In this document: one piece after another, positions 37,885-47,618 of the stretch | Position numbering within the stretch: position 1 is the first letter of the stretch | How the letters are laid out: every line of letters starts with the position of its first letter | Source of the DNA: Gracilariopsis chorda | Taxonomy: Eukaryota; Rhodophyta; Florideophyceae; Gracilariales; Gracilariaceae | Length of the DNA: 64,000 bases | Direction of reading: 5' to 3' | Assembly: GCA_003194525.1 (NCBI GenBank) | Contig: NBIV01000007.1 | Span: 62,001 to 126,000, forward strand | Notes under the pieces: model-generated | Told to the model about the DNA's origin: nothing | Databases searched by the model: none | What the model saw: the letters and a program-made list of their open reading frames with translations, nothing else | Translations under genes and position numbers: made by a program

Positions 37885-38997
37885 TCATGTGTGGGTATGA
37901 TTACGGCGTAAGCTGGAAGCGACCTTTGCAGCGCGTTCATAGTTGAAAGCTGGATTTGGCAGGAATTGGTCAGCTCGAAAGGTGAAAGACAGTCTACATG
38001 CGGTGAGCCAGGTCTTCCACAGTTGTTCCTCCTGGGCAGATATAGCGGAAGCCTGATACGCGTGATCCTTAAAAGCATCATTACTGACTACAACAGCAGC
38101 ATGGTCGCGTGCAAAATCACAGATATACGCGTCGTCATAGTCAGTATCAGGAGTGAGAACGAGATAGCTGGTGCCCCTCAAACTGTTTACAGCATTGAAG
38201 TCGGAGTCTTGAGAGGGATTTCGTAGGCGCGCTTCGGGAAGGAAGAGTACTATGGGGTGGCTTCGTTCGTAGAAATGTCGAAAAGCCAACACGACGCCGC
38301 GTATGGAAAAACGAGAGTTACCGTGACGCCAGGCAATGTTGGATCCATCCAGCACGACTGGGATTCTGGTGGATGATATGGGTTGCGTGAGCGGGGCATC
38401 GGGAATAGAGAGGGTGGGTTGGGGGTGGTGATTGGATTGTAACGAATGAGAAGGGGTGGTTGACGGATGAGAGGGGGGCTTTGCACGGGGAGTGATGTTG
38501 GTGTTGGTGGTGGTGGTGGTTGGTTTGGCGGATAGCGCTTTTGCTAAGGCTTCAATGTGAGCTGCAGCAGGTGGATGAAAGTTGACAAGCAGAGTTTCAA
38601 CAGCTTGGAGAGTTTCCTTTGCAGTTATTAAGGAAGGTGCGAGAACGGGAGAACGCGGGGTGGGTTGCACAGCCTTAACAAGAGTGATCAGGCGTTCGAT
38701 TCGAGACTTGTGATTAGCCAAGCTGGAGTCAGTAAAGGTGGAAAGCCACTTGTCCAGGACGAATTTCAGCAGTTCAACAAGGGCAGCGTCATGATGCGGG
38801 GCCAAGTCTTCGAGAAACTCCTGACCGACGGAGCGTAACAACTGGCGGATAATGTATCGGTACAGATGAGTTCGGAGGAGGGCGAGGGCGGCGTCGACTA
38901 TGCCGTCCGTGGTGTTGGGCAGAACGACGGGCGTGTGGTGTTGTAGATGAGAAGAGGGCTGTACAGCCGAATCAATTTCCATGGCGTCGGCCTCCAT
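37885..38997 (-). CDS. NYN/PIN-like ribonuclease (Zc3h12a/Regnase type)
   Basis: About 370 residues from the Met at 38997; the frame is open 53 codons further upstream but without another Met. The C-terminal half is a PIN-fold NYN ribonuclease domain: IPVVLDGSNIAWRHG (first Asp and Asn), RGVVLAFRHFYERSHPIVLFLPEARLR, YLVLTPDTDYDDAYICDFA (paired acidic residues) and AAVVVSNDAFKDH (Asn-Asp). These acidic residues bind the catalytic metal. Regnase-type enzymes cut structured mRNA, often in 3-prime UTRs; here there is no adjoining CCCH zinc finger. The N-terminal half is helical, with a Thr/Asn/Pro-rich linker containing a short Thr run. A role in RNA decay is likely; the target is unknown. Confidence 0.82.
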   Translation of the reverse strand: MEADAMEIDSAVQPSSHLQHHTPVVLPNTTDGIVDAALALLRTHLYRYIIRQLLRSVGQEFLEDLAPHHDAALVELLKFVLDKWLSTFTDSSLANHKSRIERLITLVKAVQPTPRSPVLAPSLITAKETLQAVETLLVNFHPPAAAHIEALAKALSAKPTTTTTNTNITPRAKPPSHPSTTPSHSLQSNHHPQPTLSIPDAPLTQPISSTRIPVVLDGSNIAWRHGNSRFSIRGVVLAFRHFYERSHPIVLFLPEARLRNPSQDSDFNAVNSLRGTSYLVLTPDTDYDDAYICDFARDHAAVVVSNDAFKDHAYQASAISAQEEQLWKTWLTACRLSFTFRADQFLPNPAFNYERAAKVASSLRRNHTHT

Positions 38998-39524
38998 GAC
39001 GATGACGAAGGTTCGGAGGACCTTCGCGCAAGGATGGCGGGGAAGAGGCAGCCGCGACGGTTGAGGTCGTGAGGCGTCATAGGAGAAGGCAAAGGACAGT
39101 TCAGCGATGTCGATAGTGTGCAACGTGGCCACGGGACCACGCGGACGACGTGGCACGGAAAGAGCGGAATTGCATCAGCGGCAGGTGGCAGGCCGCGAGA
39201 GCACGCGCGTCGCTATGATGATACGCGTGTCCACAAGCGCAACGCCACCTTACGCTGCAGCCTCTTCGACGCGTTCCGCTCGCGCCGCGCGCGTGACTCT
39301 TTGCGCGCCCCGGCCCTTCTTGTACCTTCTCCTCTGCCCGCATGCCGAGTCGCTTCTACGTTGCGCTCCGCAGCGCCCAACTTCCTCATTCCACGCCCTC
39401 CCGTTCCCTCTCCATGACTCTCCCACGATCCCCAATCCAACCTCCCATCAACGACCTCTAGTAAAGAGTTCCCCCCAACATCCCACAAACGCACACACAC
39501 ACGCACATAACCTCACACCCAATC
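38998..39524. other. divergent promoter region
   Basis: Spacer between the NYN gene (minus) and the 5-phosphatase gene (plus), GC-rich and turning C/A-rich just before 39525. It may hold the 5-prime part of the NYN gene, since that frame remains open to 39156. Confidence 0.35.
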
Positions 39525-41990
39525 ATGAACCCCGACGCTCTTAACTCAGCTCTGTCCTCACGCCGCAAAGGTTGGTTCGCGCACGTTATGACCGGTAGGC
39601 GCAATGACTTCACCAGCTACAAGGAGCTCAGCATTTTCGCGGGAACTTGGAATGTCAACGGTCGTTCCCCAGAGCCCTCCTTAGACCTCATCCCTTGGCT
39701 ATTTCCGTTACATCCAAGGCGCAAAAATGCATTCGACGTCTATATGCTTGGTTTACAAGAAGTCCAAACACTCTCCGGAATCGACGCTGTCCGAACCGAT
39801 ACCATGCGCGGCTACGAGTGGACCCGCAAGATTCGCTCCCTTCTCGACGATGAATACCAGCTCATTGGCGACGAGCAGCTCGTCGGTATTATGCTTTTGG
39901 TCTTTGTGCGCAAAAACCACCTTCCCTTTCTGTCCAACGTCCGAAAATCAACAGCTGCTACAGGCTTTCTTAACACCGTCGGAAACAAAGGTGGAATAGC
40001 AATGCGATTTCAGTTGTACGACCGCTCAATATCATGCGTCGCTTGTCATCTCTCCGCGCACACCGGAAACGTTGACCGTCGAAATCAAGATTTTCGCGAT
40101 GTTGTACGTAAGGCCGTTTTTGAACATCCAGATGTCATAGATGACTCTCCCACTGCTTCCTCCAATTCGCTTCCGGATGCCCGACTACAAGAGCCAAAAC
40201 CTTCTTGGAGCTGGAATTCCACCGATTTGAAAAGTATCGCATCAGCGCCTCCGCAGTATGCCGCCGTCAATGGTGCAGCTTCCACAACGTGGCTTGATAA
40301 CATGAAATACGTTCGCGCAATGGCTGCATCGGCCATTGCTGAGTTTGGAAACGGCCCCAACAGCTCTTCCTCTCAGCTCTCCACAGGCATCTTCGAACAT
40401 GACGTCGTCTTCTGGTTAGGCGACCTCAACTATAGGATTGACGCCCCGCTGGAAAACGTCATGGCCTGGATTCAACAACAAAACTGGGCCGCTCTGCGAA
40501 AATCTGATGAACTTCAGCTGCAAATGAGGACCAGTGATATCTTTACCGGCTTTAGGGAAGGGCTCACCAATTTTCCTCCAACGTACAAGTTTGAACGCTT
40601 CAGCGATAAGTATGCCACAGACGAGAACGGCGAGTTTAAGCGCACTCCAGCTTACACAGACCGCATTTTGTGGAAGCCTGGCGTGGATCATGACGGCAAG
40701 GAATTACAAGTTCGACTCAAGCGTTACGAATGCTGTAAAGTGTACTCGTCTGACCATCGCCCGGTCTACGCTCACTTCGGTATGAACTTTGGCATTGAAG
40801 ACAAAGTGAGCAAAAGTCGTGTTCAAGCCGAAGTTGACAAAGCGGTTGATCGGAAGATGAATAAGTACTTGCCAAACATTCAAATCGAACCGTCGCCCGT
40901 TCCCTTGGGGTATGTCACTTATGGAGAAGCATGCGAGGCACGCGTAACTTTGAAGAACATGTCAGAATCTGGAAAAGCTCATGTCAAGATTTCAACCACA
41001 CGTCCATACCCTGAATGGTTGCTCTTTGATTCATCGCGGTGGCGAAATGTGGTCATTTCTCCGGGTAGTTCTGCGCATCTGATTCTATCTGCCTTGGTTG
41101 GTTATGAACATGGCGTGGCCAGTCGGATAATCAAAGATGGTTGTATGCTGAACACCACTCTTGAAGTTTTCATTGAACCGGGGCGTGTGTGTAGAAGAAT
41201 AGACATAAGCGGAAGATACGTGCCTACTACGTTGGGACTTCCTCTTGAAATGTTATCAATGATGTCAAGACCTGTTCGCTCCTTGAGACGATCAAGCAAA
41301 GAGGTAGATTCTGCGCTTTCAGTGGATCGACAGGATCTGGACAACTATGCCGAGGACAGAAGTCATCCAAGCGCGTTACCCTTGGCAGTACCAAAAGAGA
41401 TCTGGCTACTTGTAGATGCATTGTTGAGAGTACACCCAGGCGATGATGAGAGTTACATGAACCGCTTTCCGAATTTATTCTTGCAAGAAAGTGAGAAGAG
41501 CGAAATGCAGGAAGTTCTTTCATTCATTGACGAAGGGGAGGCCATTCCATATCATGCTGATGGTCATGCTGTCGCATCATGCTTGGTGGAGGTTTTGAAA
41601 AATCTAGAGGACAGAGTGATTCCGCAAATTGTTTACCGCAGAGTTATGGAAGCAGGCAAAACAGAGGATCCGATGATGGTGCATGCGCTTGTTCAGATGC
41701 TGCCACCTATTAACGTTAACATGTTCTGGTACATCATCGGCCTTCTGTGTCAACTTCGATCAGTGAAAAAACAGGGAGATGATACCACTATGATTGCTCA
41801 ACTGTTTGGAAACGTACTTTTGCCCCGTCCACCATCCAAATCACTGAAGGATGTCAAAACAAGGACGTCATTCATTCTCGCTGCGATTCGATATAGACAG
41901 AGTGTGCAACCATCGACATATCAGGCCGTAATCGACTTAAAACGACCGATGTCTCACCCAAAGAGGATTAGCACGAAGCAAGCTGTATGA
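39525..41990 (+). CDS. OCRL/INPP5B-like inositol polyphosphate 5-phosphatase with ASH and RhoGAP-like domains
   Basis: An 821-residue enzyme that removes the 5-phosphate of PI(4,5)P2 or related lipids on endosomal and plasma membranes. The catalytic domain (about residues 35-425) has every signature: GTWNVNGR, GLQEV, NTVGNKGGIA, CHLSAHTGNVDRRN, FWLGDLNYRID, PAYTDRILWK and SSDHRPVYAHF. An ASH-like beta domain follows (SPVPLGYVTYGEACEARVTLKN...), then a RhoGAP fold (LPLAVPKEIWLLVDALLRV...GHAVASCLVEVLKNLEDRVIP). The usual arginine finger is absent (NLFLQES where family members read GxFR), as in OCRL, so it should bind but not stimulate Rac/Cdc42-type GTPases. This domain order matches OCRL and Dictyostelium Dd5P4. 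Single exon. Confidence 0.93.
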   Translation: MNPDALNSALSSRRKGWFAHVMTGRRNDFTSYKELSIFAGTWNVNGRSPEPSLDLIPWLFPLHPRRKNAFDVYMLGLQEVQTLSGIDAVRTDTMRGYEWTRKIRSLLDDEYQLIGDEQLVGIMLLVFVRKNHLPFLSNVRKSTAATGFLNTVGNKGGIAMRFQLYDRSISCVACHLSAHTGNVDRRNQDFRDVVRKAVFEHPDVIDDSPTASSNSLPDARLQEPKPSWSWNSTDLKSIASAPPQYAAVNGAASTTWLDNMKYVRAMAASAIAEFGNGPNSSSSQLSTGIFEHDVVFWLGDLNYRIDAPLENVMAWIQQQNWAALRKSDELQLQMRTSDIFTGFREGLTNFPPTYKFERFSDKYATDENGEFKRTPAYTDRILWKPGVDHDGKELQVRLKRYECCKVYSSDHRPVYAHFGMNFGIEDKVSKSRVQAEVDKAVDRKMNKYLPNIQIEPSPVPLGYVTYGEACEARVTLKNMSESGKAHVKISTTRPYPEWLLFDSSRWRNVVISPGSSAHLILSALVGYEHGVASRIIKDGCMLNTTLEVFIEPGRVCRRIDISGRYVPTTLGLPLEMLSMMSRPVRSLRRSSKEVDSALSVDRQDLDNYAEDRSHPSALPLAVPKEIWLLVDALLRVHPGDDESYMNRFPNLFLQESEKSEMQEVLSFIDEGEAIPYHADGHAVASCLVEVLKNLEDRVIPQIVYRRVMEAGKTEDPMMVHALVQMLPPINVNMFWYIIGLLCQLRSVKKQGDDTTMIAQLFGNVLLPRPPSKSLKDVKTRTSFILAAIRYRQSVQPSTYQAVIDLKRPMSHPKRISTKQAV

Positions 41991-42337
41991 TAGTAACTAA
42001 TCAGAGCAAAGGAAGTAAAGTGTACAGGCGGAAAATATCGCTCTCCTGAAGCTTTGTTGATAAAAACCAAGAAAGGAAATATGTCATTCGCAACATCGTG
42101 GGGATCATTTTCGTCAAGAGTAGTTTCTTAGCGATTCTCTGGATAGATATGTTGCAAGCTCAATAAACGATTCCGAAAACTTGTTCTCTTAGCTTTCTGC
42201 CCGTGGCGCTCCATCAGGTTATCACAGGGACACTTGTTTCGCCTTTGTAAAACCAAACCGCGTATGAGCCACGTTTAATAGTGCTGGTGTTGCGGTAACA
42301 ACACCGTTCTCGGAAAGATTAGCACTGGGTATAAGAT
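41991..42337. other. tail-to-tail spacer
   Basis: Shared 3-prime region of the 5-phosphatase and TsaE genes; AT-richer, nothing further seen. Confidence 0.4.
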
Positions 42338-43189
42338 CTAGTCTGTTTCAAGACGAAAATGCATGTTTTCATCCAGAACAGTCACATGTTGAAGCAGTGA
42401 TTGGACTCGTTCGGTCCACTTTTCACCAAATGGTCGTAACTGGGCATACCGCCCTATTGATTGGTATTCCCCTTCTGTATCATAGGCTCCGAAACCCCAC
42501 GGGTCGTCTGAAGAGGCTACATCGTCTGTCGGTCTCTTTTCGTAGTACATGTGAACTTCTAGTCGGTTGGGTGGTGTAATGGTCTTTAGGCGGTCAGGCC
42601 ATTCGATTAGGCATGCTGATTGTTCAAACGCTTTCTTAAAATCGACAATAGGGCGTTGAGAAGCATCACCTATCCGCCACAAATCCATGTGGAGGATATC
42701 TGGAATTCCATCGTTAGATCTTACCCGAGGACATGGGTAGCTATTGATAAGCAAGTAGGTGGGAGAAGTGACAGCAATACTGTTGTCTTGATGAGCAGCA
42801 TGAATGAAGCCCCTCGCTAGAGTTGTCTTTCCCACTCCTAAGTCGCCAAAGAGAAGAACAACATCCCCGGCCTGACAGTCGCGACCAAAGGCTCTTCCCA
42901 AGTTATAAGTGAATGTCTCTGACGGAAGCAAGACTTGTTCATCCAGACCTGTAACTGCAAACTGAGATGCAAGAGCTCGTGTCTGATATTGATGACGGGG
43001 ACGGTTCTTCATAATTTGAGGTTTCTTATCGCACCGGAACCGGTCCAAGACCGTTGCGGCTGTTGATATTGCCCGAGACGCAGGGAAGATCGACTGGATC
43101 CAACCAAGCGCTACTGGAATGGTGCATGCAGCTCTACGTCGGAAAGATGAAGCAATCGCCATGGATGACCAGAATTCGTTGGTGGTCAT
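42338..43189 (-). CDS. tsaE: TsaE-type ATPase for tRNA t6A synthesis, organellar
   Basis: About 283 residues from the Met at 43189. TsaE is the ATPase that, with TsaB/TsaD, makes threonylcarbamoyl-adenosine at position 37 of ANN-reading tRNAs; in eukaryotes this bacterial-type protein acts in mitochondria or plastids. Walker A is LLFGDLGVGKTTLARGF. SPTYLLINSY carries the conserved Ser-Pro-Thr-Tyr, HMDLWRI the catalytic His/Asp motif, and CLIEWPDRL the typical closing strand. The first 90 residues are Arg/Ser/Ala-rich with no acidic clusters (SSFRRRAACTIPVALG), a good targeting peptide. The C-terminal extension of about 60 residues is unusual. It diverges from the gene at 43764 across a palindrome-rich promoter. 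Confidence 0.9.
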   Translation of the reverse strand: MTTNEFWSSMAIASSFRRRAACTIPVALGWIQSIFPASRAISTAATVLDRFRCDKKPQIMKNRPRHQYQTRALASQFAVTGLDEQVLLPSETFTYNLGRAFGRDCQAGDVVLLFGDLGVGKTTLARGFIHAAHQDNSIAVTSPTYLLINSYPCPRVRSNDGIPDILHMDLWRIGDASQRPIVDFKKAFEQSACLIEWPDRLKTITPPNRLEVHMYYEKRPTDDVASSDDPWGFGAYDTEGEYQSIGRYAQLRPFGEKWTERVQSLLQHVTVLDENMHFRLETD

Positions 43190-43500
43190 GAATCGCTTTA
43201 TCAAGACGAGTTGCAAAAAAAACAGGGAATTGCAGTTGGATACGTTCTCTTGCTATTCTCTCATCAACAGCACAGGCATACGGTTGCTGCGTGAAGTTGG
43301 ATCACTTCCCACTGCCAACTTGTATGGATAAAATGCTTGTATTTCGGGAACAGCAGCTTCTTAACAACTGCTACGGGTAGATAGTGCGAGTATCAGGTGA
43401 AGACAAAGCTCAATGGAGAACAAAGTTGTTCGTGTTTGCCAGGAGCAAATTCTTTACTCAGAAGCTCTGAGATGTAGATATAAACTCATCTAAACACGTA

Positions 43501-43600
43501 AAGGGTTAGCGATCGCTAGCTAGCAATCGCTAGTCCTTGCACCGTTGGTAGCAATCTTGCTACCAGCGGTAGCTACAGTCGGTAACCCTTAACCCTTACC
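43501..43600. promoter_or_regulatory. nested palindrome cluster in a divergent promoter
   Basis: Contains AAGGGTTAGCGATCGCTAGC; GGTAGCAA-TC-TTGCTACC (43547-43564, 8-base arms); and GGTAACCCTTAACCCTTACC at the end. It lies about 165 bases before the start at 43764 and 310 bases before TsaE. The densest concentration of the AAGGGTTA-type motif in the window. Confidence 0.5.
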
Positions 43601-43763
43601 TTAACTTTGTACCCAGTTTCTCGAGAAAAACATGATCTGATTTCGGTTCAAAACTTAATTCAAAAACATAGAATCCGGTTGAAGTGGTTTGGAGCTGCAA
43701 AGCCTCTCCCTCCGCACCTTCCGGACCTTGCAGGCGAACTAACGCTCAAAGTTCAGGAGCGTC

Positions 43764-46700
43764 ATGAGTCACAACCTTTCCATTGAAGTCGAAAGCGGAG
43801 AACAAACGTGAGCTGTGTTTCTCGCGAGCAACTCTCAAGAGAGCTAGCCTTGGGGAATCCACTTCTTGCGGCGTGTCATTCGTTCAGCGCTTGGACAACT
43901 TCTGGGTACTTTGCGACAGCTGCGGTTCACTGCGAGACTTCCCGCATTCTACCAGCTATGGTTGATAAGATTACTCTCGCATCAATCACCAATCTAAGCG
44001 CGTGCACTGACCTCAATGCAGAAGATTGCAAGCCGCTTTCACTACCAAAGAAACACACACCGCAGAAGACCCGTCCAGTACAACGCACCGTTTTCCAAAT
44101 CGGCTCAGAATGGGCTTCTCCCAGCACCGATGCTGTTCTAGATGCGTTTCATCTTTCAATTCCTGCAGAGATACCCCAGAACTCCCCTGAAGACAAGAGT
44201 CTCATATTTTCGCGAGCCTCCGGGTCGGTCGAGGTTGATGCAGAAATGGCAGATTTCTTCGCTGAGTCTTTTGACAAAGCGGCAACTCAGAAAGATACAA
44301 GGCTTCCAATCCTACAATGTAACTCTTGCAATCGCCCTATGATTTTCACTCGTGCTCTGTCGCATACTGCCTCCTGCCAGCGCTCTAATATCGGAGCTGC
44401 CTCATTGCATGACCGTGTGCCATCCGGAACAACTCCTGTATCTGAAGACGAGCAACAAGAATTGATTTACGCTCCTTACAGCTCCTTGACACAGGAGCCA
44501 ACGAAGGGGAGGGAAAGCACTTCATCCGCTAGAACAAATGCCGCACGCTTCTCAAGCACGAGTCATAGAGAGAAAGAGTCCGTTCGGGCATCATTGAAAC
44601 TAAGGAAAGCTTCGTTTCCGCGCGAAGAAGATGACTGGGAGACTGCATTGAGTCCTATAGCAGAACCACACATACCGCGATGCAGCATATCTCGAAGACG
44701 GAGAGTATTGCTTCCCCCACCGAATGACAGTCAAAGAAAGCGTCATAATATAGAGAAGAAGGCAATATCTGCTGCTAGTAATGCCGGCCTTTATCCATCT
44801 TCATCTCCGCGACAGTCCAATGGCAACATTTCAAAACCACCAGACCCCCTTCGTGAAACTGCCCGCAAAATGGCTGCACATGCGCCATGGGCAAAACTAA
44901 TGCAGATTGCTCTTCCCCTGCGCCCGAAGCAAACCCCTATGAAGAGGAAGTTTCCGCTCGCTGTGAACACTATATCCTTAGACACAGATGAATCATCTTC
45001 TCATATTGCCAATGCGAATGGAAATGTAAAGGCGACCAAAGCGAGTGACAATATAGAGAGATATCCTGGCGGAAACCAACAGCAACAATCACCATCGCTA
45101 ATTGGCGCACTTCTTTGGCTTCGAGGGCATGCTACACGGGAAGTTTCCGGTACGATTATGCAACATATGGATATTCCACCATCACTGCACGGACGAGTTC
45201 CTTCCGTATTTCACGGCCAAACATTCTCAACACGAATAGGACCATTCGAAACTGACCCACGCCTTCCATCGATAATTAAGCTTCCTCTTGGTGTTGCTAC
45301 GAAACCAAAGTCTACCGGACCTGGGGTACCGTCAGCATTGCGACCACCGCTGGCCACTGCAGTGGACAACCGACAGAAACCTGCTCCACAGAAGAGTGCT
45401 GCGCCACAGGCAAACGGTGGGCTCCAACCACGGAAGAAACCCAGAGTGTCTAAACAACCACAAAACCCGGTGGGAGGAAATCCACCCACATTCGTTACCC
45501 CTGCGCAGCAAGGGCAAGCTCTTGCAAGGAATGGCACAGCTCGGCCTAACGCAAGGACTCCAACCAGTATGAATCCTGTTCAGATTCCGCCTGTACTGTC
45601 TCGACAGATTCTTCAACATCGACAACTTCCACAAGTGGCGGCGAACGCTGCGATTAATAGTGTTGTTGGTTCTGCAGCACTTGCTGCGACTAACTACGCG
45701 AAAATGCATCAGTCATCTCAGAAGAAAGTGTATATAACTCCCGCCCCGACGCAACTCGCTGGAATACATCCGCGCACCGCCGGGGCTCCTGGGATTCAGC
45801 CTACCCATCTCCCCCCACCGGTGGGCCCAGGTCCAACGCAAGGTACAAAGTCTACTGGATCAAGGGGGAGCAAACCAAGAGTTGGTGCTGCTCACCAGGT
45901 ATCGAATGCATCTCCAGGTATGAGGGGAACAGGAGCAATTCCTATAAGGAATCAATCACCAAGCCAGGGCAGTTCGCATAACACGGAGAGAGCATCTCAT
46001 CTGAGAGTCCCACAAGCCACAGCAGCAAGGCAGTTCGATCCTGGACTACTGGCTTCTGCGGGTCAACAGATCCCTCGGGGACATCTTCGCCACCCTGTGT
46101 ATAACACAGCGCCGGGAGAGTTGCATCATCAATTTCACCACCTCCTAGCCCAGATAGCACAAGGTGGGAATCAGTTGTTACAAGATGATGCATCTAATAT
46201 GGCTAGATGTGTGCCCACACCAATCCAAACTGATGTCTCCCAAGCAAACCGGAGAACCATGCAAGGAATGTCGCCGATGAATCGAGTCAAACCGAGTGGC
46301 TCAGTGCAGAGTACCCCACAAGTACCACAGGTAAATGACCCGGCTTTACTCAAAGCAAATCTCACCCCCCGCATGCAGGTCCGTAAGGACGACCAAAGCA
46401 TGTCACATAGAAGTGCGGAACTAGAGCAACAGCTTCGAAGGGATCACAACTTTATGCTAGACGGTGCTGGCGTCGCCGCGAAGTATGAAGCGGCTCTGAA
46501 CAGTGTATACGGCCGCAAGGGCAATAATCCTCAACTGGGTATCCCAAACATGTCTCAAGGACTTTATGACCCTACTATCGCAGCCACTGCTTCCAATCAA
46601 CTGGCACCGAACGCAATTGCCATGAAGAGACAACAAGAACTGGCCTTCCTGCGCATGGCTCAAAGTACTATGGCCGGAGCACAAGCTAATCCCAACATGA

Positions 46701-47146
46701 TTCAAAACATGAGGGATCTGCCCGGCATGTCCAGGTTACCGATACTTGGGATCCCTGGACAATCTCCTAATAATAGCGTCATGAACTTCATGCCTTCAGC
46801 TGCGCCAAACGCCGGGTTACAGAATTCTGCGCTTAGCAATCCTATGGCTGCTAATGTTGCAGGAAACATCCTTGGTCAAGGTCAGAATCTAAGTATGTTG
46901 TCTGGTAATCCCATCCTTCAGCAAGCGTTTGGTACCAAAACGACTGGCATGAACTTGAACAATTCAGTACACCCTCAGCAAATGGTTGATGCTAACGCAC
47001 AGCTGAATAGCATAATCTCCGGAGGTCGTGGTGTTCGTGTTGCTCCGAACCCTAACCCTCAACTGTCGCCTCAGGCACAACTAGAACTCCATGATTTGAT
47101 CCGGGGGATTACTGAGGAGAAGGATCTCCACGATGCATCGTTCTAA
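43764..47146 (+). CDS. large low-complexity protein with an ataxin-7/SGF73-like zinc finger
   Basis: About 1100 residues. A first exon 43764-43807 (MSHNLSIEVESGEQ) joins at 43888 through an 80-nt intron (GTGAGC donor, CGTTCAG acceptor); without it the first Met is at 43958. Near residues 145-170 is ILQCNSCNRPMIFTRALSHTASC, a C-x2-C...H-x3-C finger as in SAGA subunits SGF73/ataxin-7 and SGF11. Farther on come basic patches (RCSISRRRRVLLPP) and Gly/Pro/Gln/Asn/Met-rich low complexity to the end, finishing in a short acidic helix LHDLIRGITEEKDLHD. In SAGA, SGF73 anchors the deubiquitinase module, which acts on histone H2B. The finger is the only support, so the identity is a guess; existence of the gene is secure. 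Confidence 0.6.
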
Positions 47147-47618
47147 CCTCTGTAACCATATTTTTTCGTCTCTTTTGACATTGCGCTCATGTCTATGCGA
47201 AGGCGCACGTCGCAGCCTATGATCGACGGAGCACTAGCAGAAGCAAAAGACCTGCTCTTTGGAACAAAGCCTGGCGATCAGTCCGGCACGAATTACTTTT
47301 CAAAGTCCTCTCGTTTTCGTTTTCAGCTTACTCTTGCCTTTTCTTCATCAACACATGAATAAATCCTTATTTTCTGACTTCATACATTTGGTAATGTAAC
47401 CGTGCGGAAGATCGCTTCGTCATCTTTGGTAGCATCCGAAGAACAAAGTATGCTGACTGTTAATTTCTCCAGCCATATCCAGCACGAAGTCTCGTCTGGA
47501 GAAATTAGATATGGCACCAAATACCCTTTATCCTGGGCTAGAATGTTCGCAAGGGTAACGGAATGTGCTCGGATCCTGGAAAGCATGATACAGCCCAAAG
47601 AACCATGCACCATTTGCA
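47147..47618. other. tail-to-tail spacer
   Basis: 3-prime regions of the 43764 gene and CLF1. A plus-strand frame from 47402 runs into CLF1 antisense and is taken as chance. Nothing else seen. Confidence 0.4.
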
